A stretch of DNA of 64,000 nucleotides from Phytopseudomonas straminea (GTDB taxonomy: Bacteria; Pseudomonadota; Gammaproteobacteria; Pseudomonadales; Pseudomonadaceae), in the NCBI RefSeq assembly GCF_900112645.1, contig NZ_FOMO01000004.1, positions 1 through 64,000 on the forward strand. Reading direction: 5' to 3'. Positions 34,085 through 43,662 of this stretch are shown in pieces; positions within the stretch are counted from its first letter, which is position 1; each line of letters opens with the position of its first letter. The position numbers and the translations under genes are program-made. The notes under the pieces were generated by a model. That model had not been told where the DNA came from. It was given only the letters and a program-made list of their open reading frames with translations, and made no database searches.

Positions 34085-35147
34085 GCCGGAAACCGCGCTG
34101 CCGGCGGCGGTCGAGCGCGACGCCATCGCCGAGCACCGCCTGCGTGAGCGCAAGCGCTGGCGCAACTGCCTGCTGTTCACCCTCTTGTGCGGCGCCTGCC
34201 TAGTGCTGGATATCGCCACCGGGCCGTCGATGCTCTCGCCGTGGGACGTGCTGCGCTCGCTGCTGGATATCGGCGAGCGCCCGGCGATGACCGACACCAT
34301 CGTCCATGACCTGCGCCTGCCCGTGGCGCTGATGGCGCTGGCGGTCGGAGCCTCCCTCGGCGCTGGCGGTGCGCAGATGCAGACGCTGCTCAACAACCCC
34401 ATGGCCAGCCCCTACACCCTGGGCATGGCCGCCGCGGCCGGCTTTGGCGCGGCGCTGAGCCTGGCCTTCGGCAGCTTTGGCCTGGGCCCGCTGATCGGCG
34501 TGCCGCTGGGTGCCTTCGCCTGCTCGATGCTCGCGGTGGTGTTCCTGTTCGCCCTGGCCACCCTGCGCCACGCCGGCAGCCACACGATCATCCTCGGTGG
34601 CATCGCCATGCTGTTTCTGTTCCAGTCGCTGCTGTCGCTGGTGCAGTTTCTGTCCTCGCCGGAGCTGTCGCAACAGATCCTGTTCTGGCTGTTCGGCAAC
34701 CTCGGCAAGGCGACCTGGACGACCCTCGGCATCACCGCCGGCGTGACCCTATTGTGCTGCGTGATCCTGATGGGCGATGCCTGGAAGCTGGCGGCCCTGA
34801 GCCTGGGCGAAACTCGTGCGGTGAGCCTGGGCGTGAACATCCGCGTGCTGCGCCTGAAAATCCTGATTCTGGTGGCGGTGATGACCGCCACGGCAACTAG
34901 CTTCGTCGGCGTGATCGGCTTCGTCGGCCTAGTATCACCGCATATCGCGCGGATGATGGTCGGCGAGGATCAGCGCTTCTTGCTGCCGCTGTCGGCCATC
35001 TGCGGCTCCTTCATGCTGTCGGCGGCCTCGGTGCTGTCCAAATCCATCGTGCCGGGCGCGTTGTTTCCCATCGGCATCGTCACGGCCATCGTCGGCGTGC
35101 CGTTCCTGCTTTGGCTGATCTTCGCCCCACAGCGAGGCCGCTCATGA
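34062..35147 (+). CDS. FecCD-family permease for iron complexes
   Basis: A 361-residue inner-membrane permease with about 8-10 hydrophobic segments. Family signatures are LGAGGAQMQTLLNNPMASPYTLG in the first half and VGVIGFVGLVSPHIARMMVG in the second (the ATPase docking area). The first ATG (34062) has a GAGGG site about 8 nt upstream and overlaps the binding-protein gene by 23 bp; ATG 34077 is the alternative. It works with the binding protein and the ATPase encoded either side, all overlapping, so one operon. Confidence 0.88.
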   Translation: MPSAPMNKPETALPAAVERDAIAEHRLRERKRWRNCLLFTLLCGACLVLDIATGPSMLSPWDVLRSLLDIGERPAMTDTIVHDLRLPVALMALAVGASLGAGGAQMQTLLNNPMASPYTLGMAAAAGFGAALSLAFGSFGLGPLIGVPLGAFACSMLAVVFLFALATLRHAGSHTIILGGIAMLFLFQSLLSLVQFLSSPELSQQILFWLFGNLGKATWTTLGITAGVTLLCCVILMGDAWKLAALSLGETRAVSLGVNIRVLRLKILILVAVMTATATSFVGVIGFVGLVSPHIARMMVGEDQRFLLPLSAICGSFMLSAASVLSKSIVPGALFPIGIVTAIVGVPFLLWLIFAPQRGRS

Positions 35148-35935
35148 TCCAGCTCGACAACCTCGCCCTCGCCCGCTCCGGGCGCACCATCCTGCATGGC
35201 CTGAGTACCACCCTGGAGCCGGGCGCCATCCATGTGGTGCTGGGCCCCAACGGCACCGGCAAGACCACCCTGCTGCGCGCCATGGCCGGCGATCTGCCGC
35301 TGGCCGGCGGTGCCATCACCCATGGCGAACACAGCCGCGGCGCTCAGTCGCCAGGCCGGCGCGTCCTGGAAGCCTGGCGCCGCGACTTCGCCTATATGCC
35401 GCAGGACTGCAGCACCGAGGTGTCGCTGTCGGTGCTCGAAGTGGTGGTGCTGGGCAACCTCGGACAGATCGGCTTGCGCTTGGACGATGAGCAATTGCAG
35501 CGCGCCATGGAAAAGCTCTCCCAGGTAGGCATCGCCCACCTGGCCGGGCGCAGCATCGGCTCGCTCAGCGGCGGCCAGCGACAGATGGCGTTCTTCGCCC
35601 AGGTACTGATGCGCGAACCCAAGGTGATGCTGCTCGACGAGCCGGTCAGCGCCCTGGACCTGCGCCACCAGATCGCCCTGCTCGACCGCGTGCGCCAGGA
35701 AACCCGCAGCCGCAACCTGGTGACCGTAGTGGTGCTGCATGACTTGAACCTGGCCTGCCAGTACGCCGACAACCTGCTGGTACTGGTCGAAGGCCAACTG
35801 GCCGCCAGCGGCCACCCAGGCGAGATCGTAACCGCAGAACTGCTGCAGAGCACTTATGGCGTGGCGGTGGATATTCTGAAGGACCGTCAGGGGCGGCCGG
35901 TGGTGCAACCGCTAAGCGCTCAGGCTTTCGCCTGA
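35144..35935 (+). CDS. ABC ATPase for iron complexes (FepC/FecE-type)
   Basis: A 263-residue ATPase. Walker A GPNGTGKTT, signature LSGGQRQMAF, Walker B VMLLDEPVSALD and H-loop VVLHDLN are all present. ATG 35144 overlaps the permease stop (ATGA). With the two genes upstream it forms a complete inner-membrane uptake system. It ends 13 bp from the convergent TonB receptor gene. Confidence 0.9.
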   Translation: MIQLDNLALARSGRTILHGLSTTLEPGAIHVVLGPNGTGKTTLLRAMAGDLPLAGGAITHGEHSRGAQSPGRRVLEAWRRDFAYMPQDCSTEVSLSVLEVVVLGNLGQIGLRLDDEQLQRAMEKLSQVGIAHLAGRSIGSLSGGQRQMAFFAQVLMREPKVMLLDEPVSALDLRHQIALLDRVRQETRSRNLVTVVVLHDLNLACQYADNLLVLVEGQLAASGHPGEIVTAELLQSTYGVAVDILKDRQGRPVVQPLSAQAFA

Positions 35936-35948
35936 GCGCCACGGGTGA

Positions 35949-38069
35949 TCAGAAAGTGTAGGTGAAGCCGGTCTGCACGGTGCGTGGCTCGCCCGGGTAG
36001 GCGTAGTTGTTCCACGAGCTTTCTTCGTAGCCCTTGTTGAACAAGTTGCGCACATCCAGATTCAGCCGCAGCTGCTCGTTGACCTTGTAGAAGCTCAGCA
36101 GGTCGGTGACGGTGTAGTCGTCCATGGTGAAGGTCGGTACGGCTGTCTGCCCGGCACGCTCGTCCACGTATTTGATGTTCACACCCAGACCCAGACCGCG
36201 CCAAACGCCATCCTGGAACTCGTAGACGTTGAGCAGGTTGAATGCATTGCGCGGGATATTGACCAGACGCGTGCCTTTGGGCAGCGTGCTGTCCTCTGTG
36301 ACTTCGGCATCCACATAGGCGTAGCCACCGATCACCCGCCATTCAGGCGTCAGCTCGCCCGCCACGTTGATCTCGAAACCACGGCTGCGCACTTCACCCG
36401 CGGCGATGCGAAAGTTGGGATCGACTGGGTCGACGGTCTGCACGTTTTCCTTGATGGTATGGAAAACCGCCGCGTCGATATTCAGCAGGCCGTCCAGCGC
36501 TGCCCACTTCATGCCGAGTTCGTAAGCCTTGCCCTCTTCCGGGTCAAAACCGCCGCCCAGGCGCGCCGCGCCGGAGTTGGGTTTGAAGGACTTGGAAGCG
36601 TTGGCGTAGACCGCGACGCTGTCGGTCAGGTCATAGATGGCGCCGACACGCGGGGTCACGGCGTTGTCGGCCTTGCTCCAGTCGGCATTGACCGGGCGCA
36701 GGTCATCGTATTTATGCTCGAAACGCTCCAGGCGAACGCCTCCCAGCACTTTGAAACGCTCGGTCAGCGCGACCTGGTCCTGCACGAAAGCGGCCCAGGT
36801 TTTCAGGGTTTCATGGTCGTGGGTCGGTGTGCGGGTCAGTGCAGGCCGTGGCTGGTTGAACACCGGGTCGAAGATATCGACCGGATAGTTAATGCCTGTA
36901 GCCGAGCGGCTGATGATCGAGCGGTAGTCGTAATCTTCGTACTCCACGCCGGTGATCAGCGTATGGGCAAAACCTGCTGTCTCGAAGTGACCGGTCAGGT
37001 TCAGCTGGTAGTTGTGGTCGGTCCACTCCAGCTTGCGATAGTTGAAGTTACGGCCCAGGGTCACACCATCGGCGGCGATGCCATTGCCCTCGACCGCGTT
37101 GCCCTTGAGGGAACCGTCCAGGTACTGATAACCGCCGGCCAGGGACCAGTCGTCATTGAGCTGATGCTCGAAACGCAGCTGCACCATATCGTTGTCGTTA
37201 TGCAGCATGTTGTCGCTGCCCTTGCCCCAGTAATAGGTGGAATGGCTGGGCGTGCCGCGCTGGCCGGGGAAGTGCGTCAGGCCACGGTCGAGTGGGTGGT
37301 TGTTGCGCATGAAATCGCCTTCGAAGGTGATGCGCGTGGTATCCGACACCTGCCAGCTGAGCACCGGGGCGATGCCGTAGCGCTCGCTCTGCACATCATC
37401 ACGGAAGCTGTCGCCGCCCTCGCCTACCACGTTCAGGCGATAGGCCAGGCGGCCGTCTTCGTCCAGCGGGCCACTGGTGTCCAGGGTGCCACGGCGAATG
37501 CCCTGGTCGGTGAACTGGCTGCCGATGGTGGTGCGCTGCTCGTCGAGCGGTTGTTTGGTGACCACGTTGAAGGTGCCGCCGGGGTCGCCACGGCCATACA
37601 GGGTCGCGGATGGACCGCGCAGCACTTCCACACGCTCCAGAGTGTTGGCATCCGGCGAATTGGGGTAGCCGCGGTTGATCGGGAAACCGTTGCGGTAGAA
37701 CTCGGAAGAGGTGAAACCACGCACCGTGAAGTTGGTCAGGCCCTGGCCACCGAAGTTGTTGGCGCGGCCAACACCGCCGGCCTGGTCTAGCGCCTGCTGT
37801 AGGCGGGTGGCGGAGATGTCGTCGATCACGTCGCGCGGCACCACGCTGACCGACTGGGGCGTTTCATGCAGGGCGGTATCGGTGCGCGTGGCGCTGGCCG
37901 AGCGAGTCGCCGCATAGCCTTGTACAGGGCCAGTTGCGCTCTCTGCACTGCCGGTCACGACGGAGTCGGGCAACTCCAGCGTGCCATCTTCCGGCATTGT
38001 CAGCAAAGCGGCATGAACGCCGACGGAACACAGGGACAACAGGCAGATTGAAGCACGACTCCAGCGCAT
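35949..38069 (-). CDS. TonB-dependent siderophore receptor 1
   Basis: Outer-membrane ferric-siderophore receptor of 706 residues. ATG 38069 begins a clear signal peptide (MRWSRASICLLSLCSVGVHA); an upstream GTG at 38126 is possible. A plug domain (TPQSVSVVPRDVIDD, LERVEVLRGPSATLYGRGDP) precedes the beta-barrel, which ends in the outer-membrane motif GFTYTF with terminal Phe. No N-terminal signalling (STN) domain is present. Its ligand is unknown. It is convergent with the ABC transporter operon that would carry the ligand across the inner membrane. Confidence 0.9.
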   Translation of the reverse strand: MRWSRASICLLSLCSVGVHAALLTMPEDGTLELPDSVVTGSAESATGPVQGYAATRSASATRTDTALHETPQSVSVVPRDVIDDISATRLQQALDQAGGVGRANNFGGQGLTNFTVRGFTSSEFYRNGFPINRGYPNSPDANTLERVEVLRGPSATLYGRGDPGGTFNVVTKQPLDEQRTTIGSQFTDQGIRRGTLDTSGPLDEDGRLAYRLNVVGEGGDSFRDDVQSERYGIAPVLSWQVSDTTRITFEGDFMRNNHPLDRGLTHFPGQRGTPSHSTYYWGKGSDNMLHNDNDMVQLRFEHQLNDDWSLAGGYQYLDGSLKGNAVEGNGIAADGVTLGRNFNYRKLEWTDHNYQLNLTGHFETAGFAHTLITGVEYEDYDYRSIISRSATGINYPVDIFDPVFNQPRPALTRTPTHDHETLKTWAAFVQDQVALTERFKVLGGVRLERFEHKYDDLRPVNADWSKADNAVTPRVGAIYDLTDSVAVYANASKSFKPNSGAARLGGGFDPEEGKAYELGMKWAALDGLLNIDAAVFHTIKENVQTVDPVDPNFRIAAGEVRSRGFEINVAGELTPEWRVIGGYAYVDAEVTEDSTLPKGTRLVNIPRNAFNLLNVYEFQDGVWRGLGLGVNIKYVDERAGQTAVPTFTMDDYTVTDLLSFYKVNEQLRLNLDVRNLFNKGYEESSWNNYAYPGEPRTVQTGFTYTF

Positions 38070-38222
38070 GAAAAGACGGTCCAGATGGGAGGGGTCGCGA
38101 TCATAATCCAACTGCGATTCGCTCACAATTGCATTAAATAATCACCTTCATCCCCTTTCATCAGGACCGCTTCAAGTGCCCTGACTACGGCGACAGGAAG
38201 TGGCGCCGTAGCGGGCCGAGAC

Positions 38223-38903
38223 TTACTTGAGCTTTGCCAGCAGCGCTTCGGCAGCAGCCTCCGAGCTGGCCGGGTTCTGGCCGGTGACCAGCTTGCCGTC
38301 CTCGATCACGAACGAGCTCCAGTCCTCGCCTTTTTCATACTGGCCGCCGAGCTTCTGGAACTCGTCTTCGATAAGAAACGGCACCACGTCGGTCAGCTGC
38401 ACGCCGGCTTCTTCGCTGTTGCTGAAGCCGGTGACCCGACGGCCTTTGATCAGCGGGCTGCCATCGGCCGCCTTGACGTGGCGCAGTGCGCCCGGCGCAT
38501 GGCAGACGAAACCGATAGGCTTGCCGGCGCGCTCGAAGGACTCGATCAGGGCGATGGATTCGCGGGACTCGGCCAGATCCCACAGCGGGCCGTGGCCGCC
38601 CGGATAGAACACGGTGTCGAAATCCTGCTGGTTCACCGAGGCGAGTTTCACGGTGCTGGCCAGCTGACGCTGCGCCTCGGCATCGGCCTTGAAGCGGCGG
38701 GTGGCGTCGGTCTGCGCGTCGGGCGCGTCACTCTTCGGGTCCAGCGGCGGCTGGCCACCGGCTGGCGAAGCCAGGGTGATCGTGGCACCGGCATCCTTGA
38801 ACACGTAATAAGGAGCAGCGAACTCCTCGAGCCAAAAGCCGGTTTTCGCGCCAGTGTTGCCGAGCTGGTCGTGGGAAGTCAGCACCATCAGTACTTTCAT
38901 CAT
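38223..38903 (-). CDS. DJ-1/PfpI family protein (Hsp31-like amidotransferase-fold)
   Basis: A 226-residue cytoplasmic protein with the class I amidotransferase-like fold. The nucleophile elbow is GFVCHAPGAL with C134 next to H135, and the conserved acid lies in WLEEFAAP near residue 27. This matches the Hsp31/glyoxalase-III branch, which detoxifies methylglyoxal or acts as a chaperone; the true activity is unknown. It lies upstream of the TonB receptor gene on the same strand. A hairpin in the gap at 38185-38211 shows no T-run. Confidence 0.85.
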   Translation of the reverse strand: MMKVLMVLTSHDQLGNTGAKTGFWLEEFAAPYYVFKDAGATITLASPAGGQPPLDPKSDAPDAQTDATRRFKADAEAQRQLASTVKLASVNQQDFDTVFYPGGHGPLWDLAESRESIALIESFERAGKPIGFVCHAPGALRHVKAADGSPLIKGRRVTGFSNSEEAGVQLTDVVPFLIEDEFQKLGGQYEKGEDWSSFVIEDGKLVTGQNPASSEAAAEALLAKLK

Positions 38904-38973
38904 GAACTCCTTGCTTGTGGCGATTAGGGTTCTGAGTTAGTCGACTAAAACGCCGCGGAGTGCCCGAAGCTTT

Positions 38974-40365
38974 TCACCCATTGCTGGCTGGCAACCACAG
39001 CTCGACAGCCAGGCCGATTCCAGCGCGATTTTCCAGACTGAGCGTACCACCGTGGGCCAGGGCGATACGGCTGGCGATGCTCAGACCGAGGCCATAGCCG
39101 CCGGAGCGCACATTGCGCGAGGTTTCCCCCCGTACGAAGGGCTCGGTGATGCGTTCCAGCAGCGCCGGTTCGATGCCTGGCCCGCGATCCTGGATGCGAA
39201 TGGCGACGCCCTGCTCTTTCTCAATCACCACCACCTCGACCGCACGGGCATAACGCAGGGCATTCTCCATCAGGTTCTGCAGGCAACGCTGCAGCAACAG
39301 CGGGTTGCCAGGTATCGGCGCTGCACTGCCGCTGACGGGCAAAGGTTCGTCGGAGCTGGCCAGCTCGTCACATAGCGCCGTGACCAGTTGCATGACATCC
39401 ACGGGCTCCGCCACGCCAGGCTCGGCGGCACGCTGAAAGTCGAGTACCTGGGCGATCATGGCGTCCATCTGATTGATGCTGTTTTTCAGGCGCTCGCGCT
39501 GCTCATCATCGGTCAGGCGCTCGATGCGCAGACGCATGCGCGTCAGCGGCGTGCGCAGGTCGTGGGACACCGCGGCGAGAAAATGCGCCTGCTCGCGCAG
39601 CATGGCGATCAGCCGCTGCTGCATGACGTTAAAGGCCTGGGCTGCCTCGCGTACCTCAAACGGTCCGTTGAGCGGCAGCGGTGGCCGTTCGAGGTTGTCG
39701 CCCAGGCCGCGGGCCGCCTCGCCGAGGCGCTGCAGCGGGCGCAGGCACAGGCGCACCGCCAGCCAGCAGATACCGAGTACGGCGAGGATGCGCAGCACGT
39801 AGACGCGCAGCACGTAATCGGCAATCAATGCCCAGGCCGACTCACCGCTCCAGCCCTGCTGCTCGTGGCCGTCCACCTGCAGCCAACGTCCATCGGGCTG
39901 GGCGACAGCAAAGCGGAGATGGGCTTGAGCGGTATCCAGGCCGAACAGGCTGCGCCAGACCAGCGGCTGGCCCTGGGTATCGGTCAGCCGTGCTTCCAGC
40001 AGGTGCACAGTTGGCTCGTGGCCCAGTTCGTGGGCCATCGCCTGGCGCAGCAGTGGTTCGATGCGCCTGAGACCGCGCTTGTCCGCGGCCTCGACATGGG
40101 GCTGTTGATCCATGCAGTTCAGTTGGTAACCGGTTGGCACGGTCTGCGTCTCCACGGCGTCACAGCCTTGGGCGACCAGAGTGGCGGTCCGGCTGGCAGC
40201 CAAACGCACCGGCGCTTCCAGCGCCTGGGCGAAACGCACGTCGAACCAGATGCTGCTCGACAACAGCTGAATGGCCAGTACGCCGCAGACCATGATCAAT
40301 AGCAGTTGGGCAAACAGGGTTTGTGGCCAGAGGCGTTTGAGCCAGGCAGCGGCAAACGCGGGCAC
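38974..40365 (-). CDS. Sensor histidine kinase
   Basis: A 463-residue membrane kinase of the EnvZ/PfeS layout. First membrane segment about 18-38, periplasmic sensor about 40-185, second segment about 187-207, HAMP, dimerisation domain with phospho-acceptor H268 in AAVSHDLRTPLTR, and ATPase domain with N-box LMENALRYA and G-boxes DRGPGIEP and GYGLGLSIA. GTG 40365 begins 1 nt after the regulator's stop, so the two are translated together. The neighbouring receptor genes suggest it senses an iron-siderophore signal, as PfeS does. Confidence 0.9.
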   Translation of the reverse strand: MPAFAAAWLKRLWPQTLFAQLLLIMVCGVLAIQLLSSSIWFDVRFAQALEAPVRLAASRTATLVAQGCDAVETQTVPTGYQLNCMDQQPHVEAADKRGLRRIEPLLRQAMAHELGHEPTVHLLEARLTDTQGQPLVWRSLFGLDTAQAHLRFAVAQPDGRWLQVDGHEQQGWSGESAWALIADYVLRVYVLRILAVLGICWLAVRLCLRPLQRLGEAARGLGDNLERPPLPLNGPFEVREAAQAFNVMQQRLIAMLREQAHFLAAVSHDLRTPLTRMRLRIERLTDDEQRERLKNSINQMDAMIAQVLDFQRAAEPGVAEPVDVMQLVTALCDELASSDEPLPVSGSAAPIPGNPLLLQRCLQNLMENALRYARAVEVVVIEKEQGVAIRIQDRGPGIEPALLERITEPFVRGETSRNVRSGGYGLGLSIASRIALAHGGTLSLENRAGIGLAVELWLPASNG

Positions 40366-40366
40366 C

Positions 40367-41137
40367 TCAACTCACCGAATCATTGGCGGTGACGCTGAGC
40401 AGATAACCCTCGTTGCGAATGGTGAGGATCTGCACCCGCTCGGCGCTGCCCTTGAAACATTGGCGCAAGCGGCTGATGCACATGTCTACCGAGCGGTCAT
40501 CGGGCAGATGGGGCCGGGAGAAGGCACAACGGGTCAGGTGATCTCGGCTCAGCGCACGGTTTTGCGCGGCCAGCAGCTCGCTCAACACGCGGCAATCGGA
40601 ACGTGGCAATAGCACCGCAGAGCCGTCGAGCTGGCTCAATGTGCGTTTGACCGGATCGAGCCGGTAGCCGGCAAAGAACACCGGCGCCTCGAACGGGCTC
40701 ACCGGTTCCGGACGCGATGGCACGGCAGCCGAACGGCGCAGCACCGACTTGGCCCGCGCCAGCAGCTCGCGTGGCTCGAAGGGTTTGCCCAAGTAATCGT
40801 CGGCGCCCACTTCCAGACCCACCACGCGATCCAGCGCCGAGCCCCGGGCCGACAGCATGATCACCGCCGGGCCACCTTGCGCCTGCAAACGGCGGCACAG
40901 GCTGAGGCCGTCCTCGCCCGGCAGCATCAGGTCGAGAATCAGCAACTGCACACTGTGTTGTTCGAGCAGCGGCCACATCTGTCGACCGTCGGCAGCCGCC
41001 AGCACGTGGTAACCCGAGTCGCTCAGGTACTCGCAGAGCAGCTCGCGAATCTCGTCGTCATCGTCCACCACCAACACGGTTTCCTGCGTTGCCTGCGCCC
41101 CGTGCGAGAGCAGTGAGCGCCCCTGATTACATTCCAT
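40367..41137 (-). CDS. OmpR-family response regulator
   Basis: A 256-residue regulator. Receiver domain with acidic pocket VVDDDDE and phospho-acceptor D69 in LLILDLMLPGEDG; conserved Lys in DDYLGKPFEP. The C-terminal winged helix ends RPHLPDDRSVDMCISRLR, typical of OmpR/PhoB DNA binding. ATG 41137 was chosen over a TTG at 41152. It is divergent from the second TonB receptor across a 104-bp gap with an inverted repeat, the arrangement of PfeR-pfeA. Confidence 0.9.
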   Translation of the reverse strand: MECNQGRSLLSHGAQATQETVLVVDDDDEIRELLCEYLSDSGYHVLAAADGRQMWPLLEQHSVQLLILDLMLPGEDGLSLCRRLQAQGGPAVIMLSARGSALDRVVGLEVGADDYLGKPFEPRELLARAKSVLRRSAAVPSRPEPVSPFEAPVFFAGYRLDPVKRTLSQLDGSAVLLPRSDCRVLSELLAAQNRALSRDHLTRCAFSRPHLPDDRSVDMCISRLRQCFKGSAERVQILTIRNEGYLLSVTANDSVS

Positions 41138-41199
41138 TACACGCCCGTACAAATCGAGAAATTAGCCAGCCTGCGCTGTATTTAGAATCGTAACAAAAA

Positions 41200-41230
41200 T
41201 CTCATGCATATGAGAATGAATGCCAACCAA
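41200..41230 (+). promoter_or_regulatory. Operator region between regulator and receptor genes (inverted repeat / Fur-like)
   Basis: TCTCAT-GCAT-ATGAGA at 41200-41215 is a 6-bp inverted repeat. The following ATGAGAATGAATGCCA partly matches the Fur box (about 13 of 19 to the ATGAGAAT-type consensus). Either the response regulator or Fur could bind here. Confidence 0.45.
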
Positions 41231-41241
41231 CACGAGCCATC

Positions 41242-43551
41242 ATGAACGCCATTTCCCATCGTCGTACCCTCGCCCGTTTTCCGTCGCAACGCAGCCTGCT
41301 GGCGGCTGCCGTCAGCCTGAGCAGCCTGAGCAGCCTGCTGTGCAGCCCGCTCGGCTACGCTGAAGAGCCCGCATCCGGCGGCGCCCTTGAGCTGGGCGCA
41401 ATCAGTATCGAAGACAACGCCATCGACGACGTCACCGAACAGCTGGGCTACACGGTGCGCGGCACCACCAGCTCCACGGGCATGGCGCTGACGCCGCGGC
41501 AGACGCCGCAGAGCGTCACCACCATCACCAACCAGCAGATGACCGACCGTGGCATCACCAACGTCGAGCAGGCCTTGGAAGTCACTCCGGGCGTAACGGC
41601 CAGCAAGTACGAAGTGGGCGGCCGCACCGACTTCCGCGCCCGCGGTTACAAGGTTACCAACTGGAAGGTCGACGGCCTGCAGTATCAGGGCGATTCGGGC
41701 TTCAGCGGCGCCGGCAACTCGCTGAACATGGACATGTACGAGCGCATTGATATCGTACGTGGCGCCAACGGCCTGCTCGGCGGCACTGGCGACCCGTCGG
41801 CGACTGTCAACCTGATCCGCAAGGCCCCGCGCAAGGACTTCGGCGGCAGCGCCTACATGACCTATGGCAGCTGGGACCGCACGCGTCTGGGCGCCGACCT
41901 CAACATGCCGCTCAGTGAAGACGGCCGCCTGCGCTCGCGCTTCGTGATCACTCAGGAAGACGCCAACTCCTTCCGCGACCACCAGTCCGAGCGCTCGCGC
42001 GCTGCCCTGGCCAACTTCGAGTTTGATCTCACCGACGCCACCACCCTGGGCGCCGGCTATCAATACGAATACGACAAGACGGTCGGTGGTGGCTGGGGCG
42101 CCAACATCCCGATCTGGTACGCCGACGGCAGCAAGACCAAGTGGTCGCGCAGTACCAATCTGGTGCCGAGCTGGAGCCACGGCGAAAACGAAACGCGCAC
42201 CACCTTCGGCTCCCTCAGCCATCGTTTCAACGAAGACTGGACGCTGGACGTGAAGGCCGCGCAAAGCGTCACCGAGGCGCTCAACCATTACGGTCTGGGC
42301 AAGGTCAACCAGTTCAGTCGTGGCCTCTACACCGGCTACCCGGAGCGCGACGGCAGCGGCATGATCCTCAACGGCCTGCACAGCTCCAGCGACACCACCC
42401 AGCAATCCGTGCAGTTCAACCTGAGCGGCGCCTTCGAGCTGTTCGGCCGCAGCCACCAGGCCATGTTCGGCTACAGCGACAGCCGTACCGTGGGCTGGAC
42501 GCCTGAATACAGCTGCATCATGTCCAGCGCAAGCCGCCAGACTGCCCCGGTGGTGGGCTGCCAGTTCCGCAGCAACAACGGCCTGCCGATCACCAACTGG
42601 CACAACGGCGTGGATGACGACCTGTATATGACGGCCAGCAAGACCGGCCGCCACGGCAAGAGCGTCACCCGCCTGCAAGGCATGTACGCGGCCACGCGCC
42701 TGAGCATCACCGACCCGCTGTCGGTCATCCTCGGCGCGCGGGTCAGCGACTACCACACCAAGAGCGCAACCGCCGCGGGCGTCAAGACCAGCCAGACCGA
42801 GTCAGGCATCGTCACGCCCTACGCGGGCGTGGTCTACGACCTCAACGACACCTACTCGCTGTACGCCAGTTACACAGATCTGTTCACCCCTCAGACAGAG
42901 GAAACCACCGGCGGCAGCCGAGTGGAACCCATCATCGGTCAGAGCTACGAAACCGGCATCAAGGGTGAGTGGTTCGACGGCAGCCTGAACGCCCAGGTCG
43001 CCTACTTCCGCACCAAGCAGGAGAACAAGGCGGTCACCGATCCCGGCAGCCTGACGCCATCCGGCGCCCAGGCTTACGTGTCGGGCAGCGGCACCGAAAC
43101 CGACGGTATCGATATCGAGGTGGCCGGTGCACTGACCGAAAACTGGAACGTCTACGGCGGCTACACCTACCTGCACTTCCGCCGCCTGGACAGCGATGGC
43201 CGCAGCGACCCGTCGCACCTGTTCAAGGCCTCGACCACCTACCGACTGAGCGGCATGCTGGATCGCGTAACCCTGGGCACTGGGGTCAGTGCGCAAAGCA
43301 ATATCCGCGCATTGTCCAGTCCGGCCGGCATTCCAACCAATGGCCAGAGCCGCAGCGCCACCGAGGTCAACTGGTCCGGCTACGCAATCTGGAACGCCAT
43401 GGCCAAGTACGACATCAACGATGACACCGACGTAACGCTGAACATCAACAACCTGTTCGACAAGACCTACTACACCCGCTATGGCTTCTATGCCGGCGCC
43501 ATCTATGGCGACCCGCGCAGCATGTCCGTCACCCTGCGCACGCGGTTCTGA
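41242..43551 (+). CDS. TonB-dependent siderophore receptor 2 (FhuE/FpvA-like)
   Basis: Outer-membrane receptor of 769 residues with a long signal peptide (cleavage near GYA). No STN domain is apparent: the plug begins about 70 residues after processing (TPRQTPQSVTTITNQQMTD, then YERIDIVRGANGLLGGTGDP). The barrel ends VTLRTRF with terminal Phe. The GANGLL...GDPSATVNLIRK plug is typical of hydroxamate or pyoverdine-type receptors. Regulation probably comes from the divergent two-component system and perhaps Fur. ATG 41242 fits the signal sequence. Confidence 0.9.
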   Translation: MNAISHRRTLARFPSQRSLLAAAVSLSSLSSLLCSPLGYAEEPASGGALELGAISIEDNAIDDVTEQLGYTVRGTTSSTGMALTPRQTPQSVTTITNQQMTDRGITNVEQALEVTPGVTASKYEVGGRTDFRARGYKVTNWKVDGLQYQGDSGFSGAGNSLNMDMYERIDIVRGANGLLGGTGDPSATVNLIRKAPRKDFGGSAYMTYGSWDRTRLGADLNMPLSEDGRLRSRFVITQEDANSFRDHQSERSRAALANFEFDLTDATTLGAGYQYEYDKTVGGGWGANIPIWYADGSKTKWSRSTNLVPSWSHGENETRTTFGSLSHRFNEDWTLDVKAAQSVTEALNHYGLGKVNQFSRGLYTGYPERDGSGMILNGLHSSSDTTQQSVQFNLSGAFELFGRSHQAMFGYSDSRTVGWTPEYSCIMSSASRQTAPVVGCQFRSNNGLPITNWHNGVDDDLYMTASKTGRHGKSVTRLQGMYAATRLSITDPLSVILGARVSDYHTKSATAAGVKTSQTESGIVTPYAGVVYDLNDTYSLYASYTDLFTPQTEETTGGSRVEPIIGQSYETGIKGEWFDGSLNAQVAYFRTKQENKAVTDPGSLTPSGAQAYVSGSGTETDGIDIEVAGALTENWNVYGGYTYLHFRRLDSDGRSDPSHLFKASTTYRLSGMLDRVTLGTGVSAQSNIRALSSPAGIPTNGQSRSATEVNWSGYAIWNAMAKYDINDDTDVTLNINNLFDKTYYTRYGFYAGAIYGDPRSMSVTLRTRF

Positions 43552-43610
43552 CCCAGCGACAAGGCGGCGCCCCTCAAATGGGGCGCTGCTTTGCGGAGGC
43601 TGAAACGAAA

Positions 43611-43650
43611 CAGGGGTAGCTCCTTTCGAGAGCTACCCCTGTTGTTTTTT
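43611..43650 (+). terminator. Terminator between receptor 2 and der
   Basis: A 12-bp stem CAGGGGTAGCTC / GAGCTACCCCTG with a 7-nt loop, then TTGTTTTTT. The gene before it is on the plus strand; it may also serve der from the other side. A second, weaker GCGCCCC/GGGGCGC stem lies at about 43568-43585. Confidence 0.85.
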
Positions 43651-43662
43651 GCAGGCTATGAA

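Noticed and set aside
38127..38160. Fur box upstream of TonB receptor 1
   Set aside because: Best alignment (TGATTATTTAATGCA on the minus strand) matches only about 8 of 14 informative positions.
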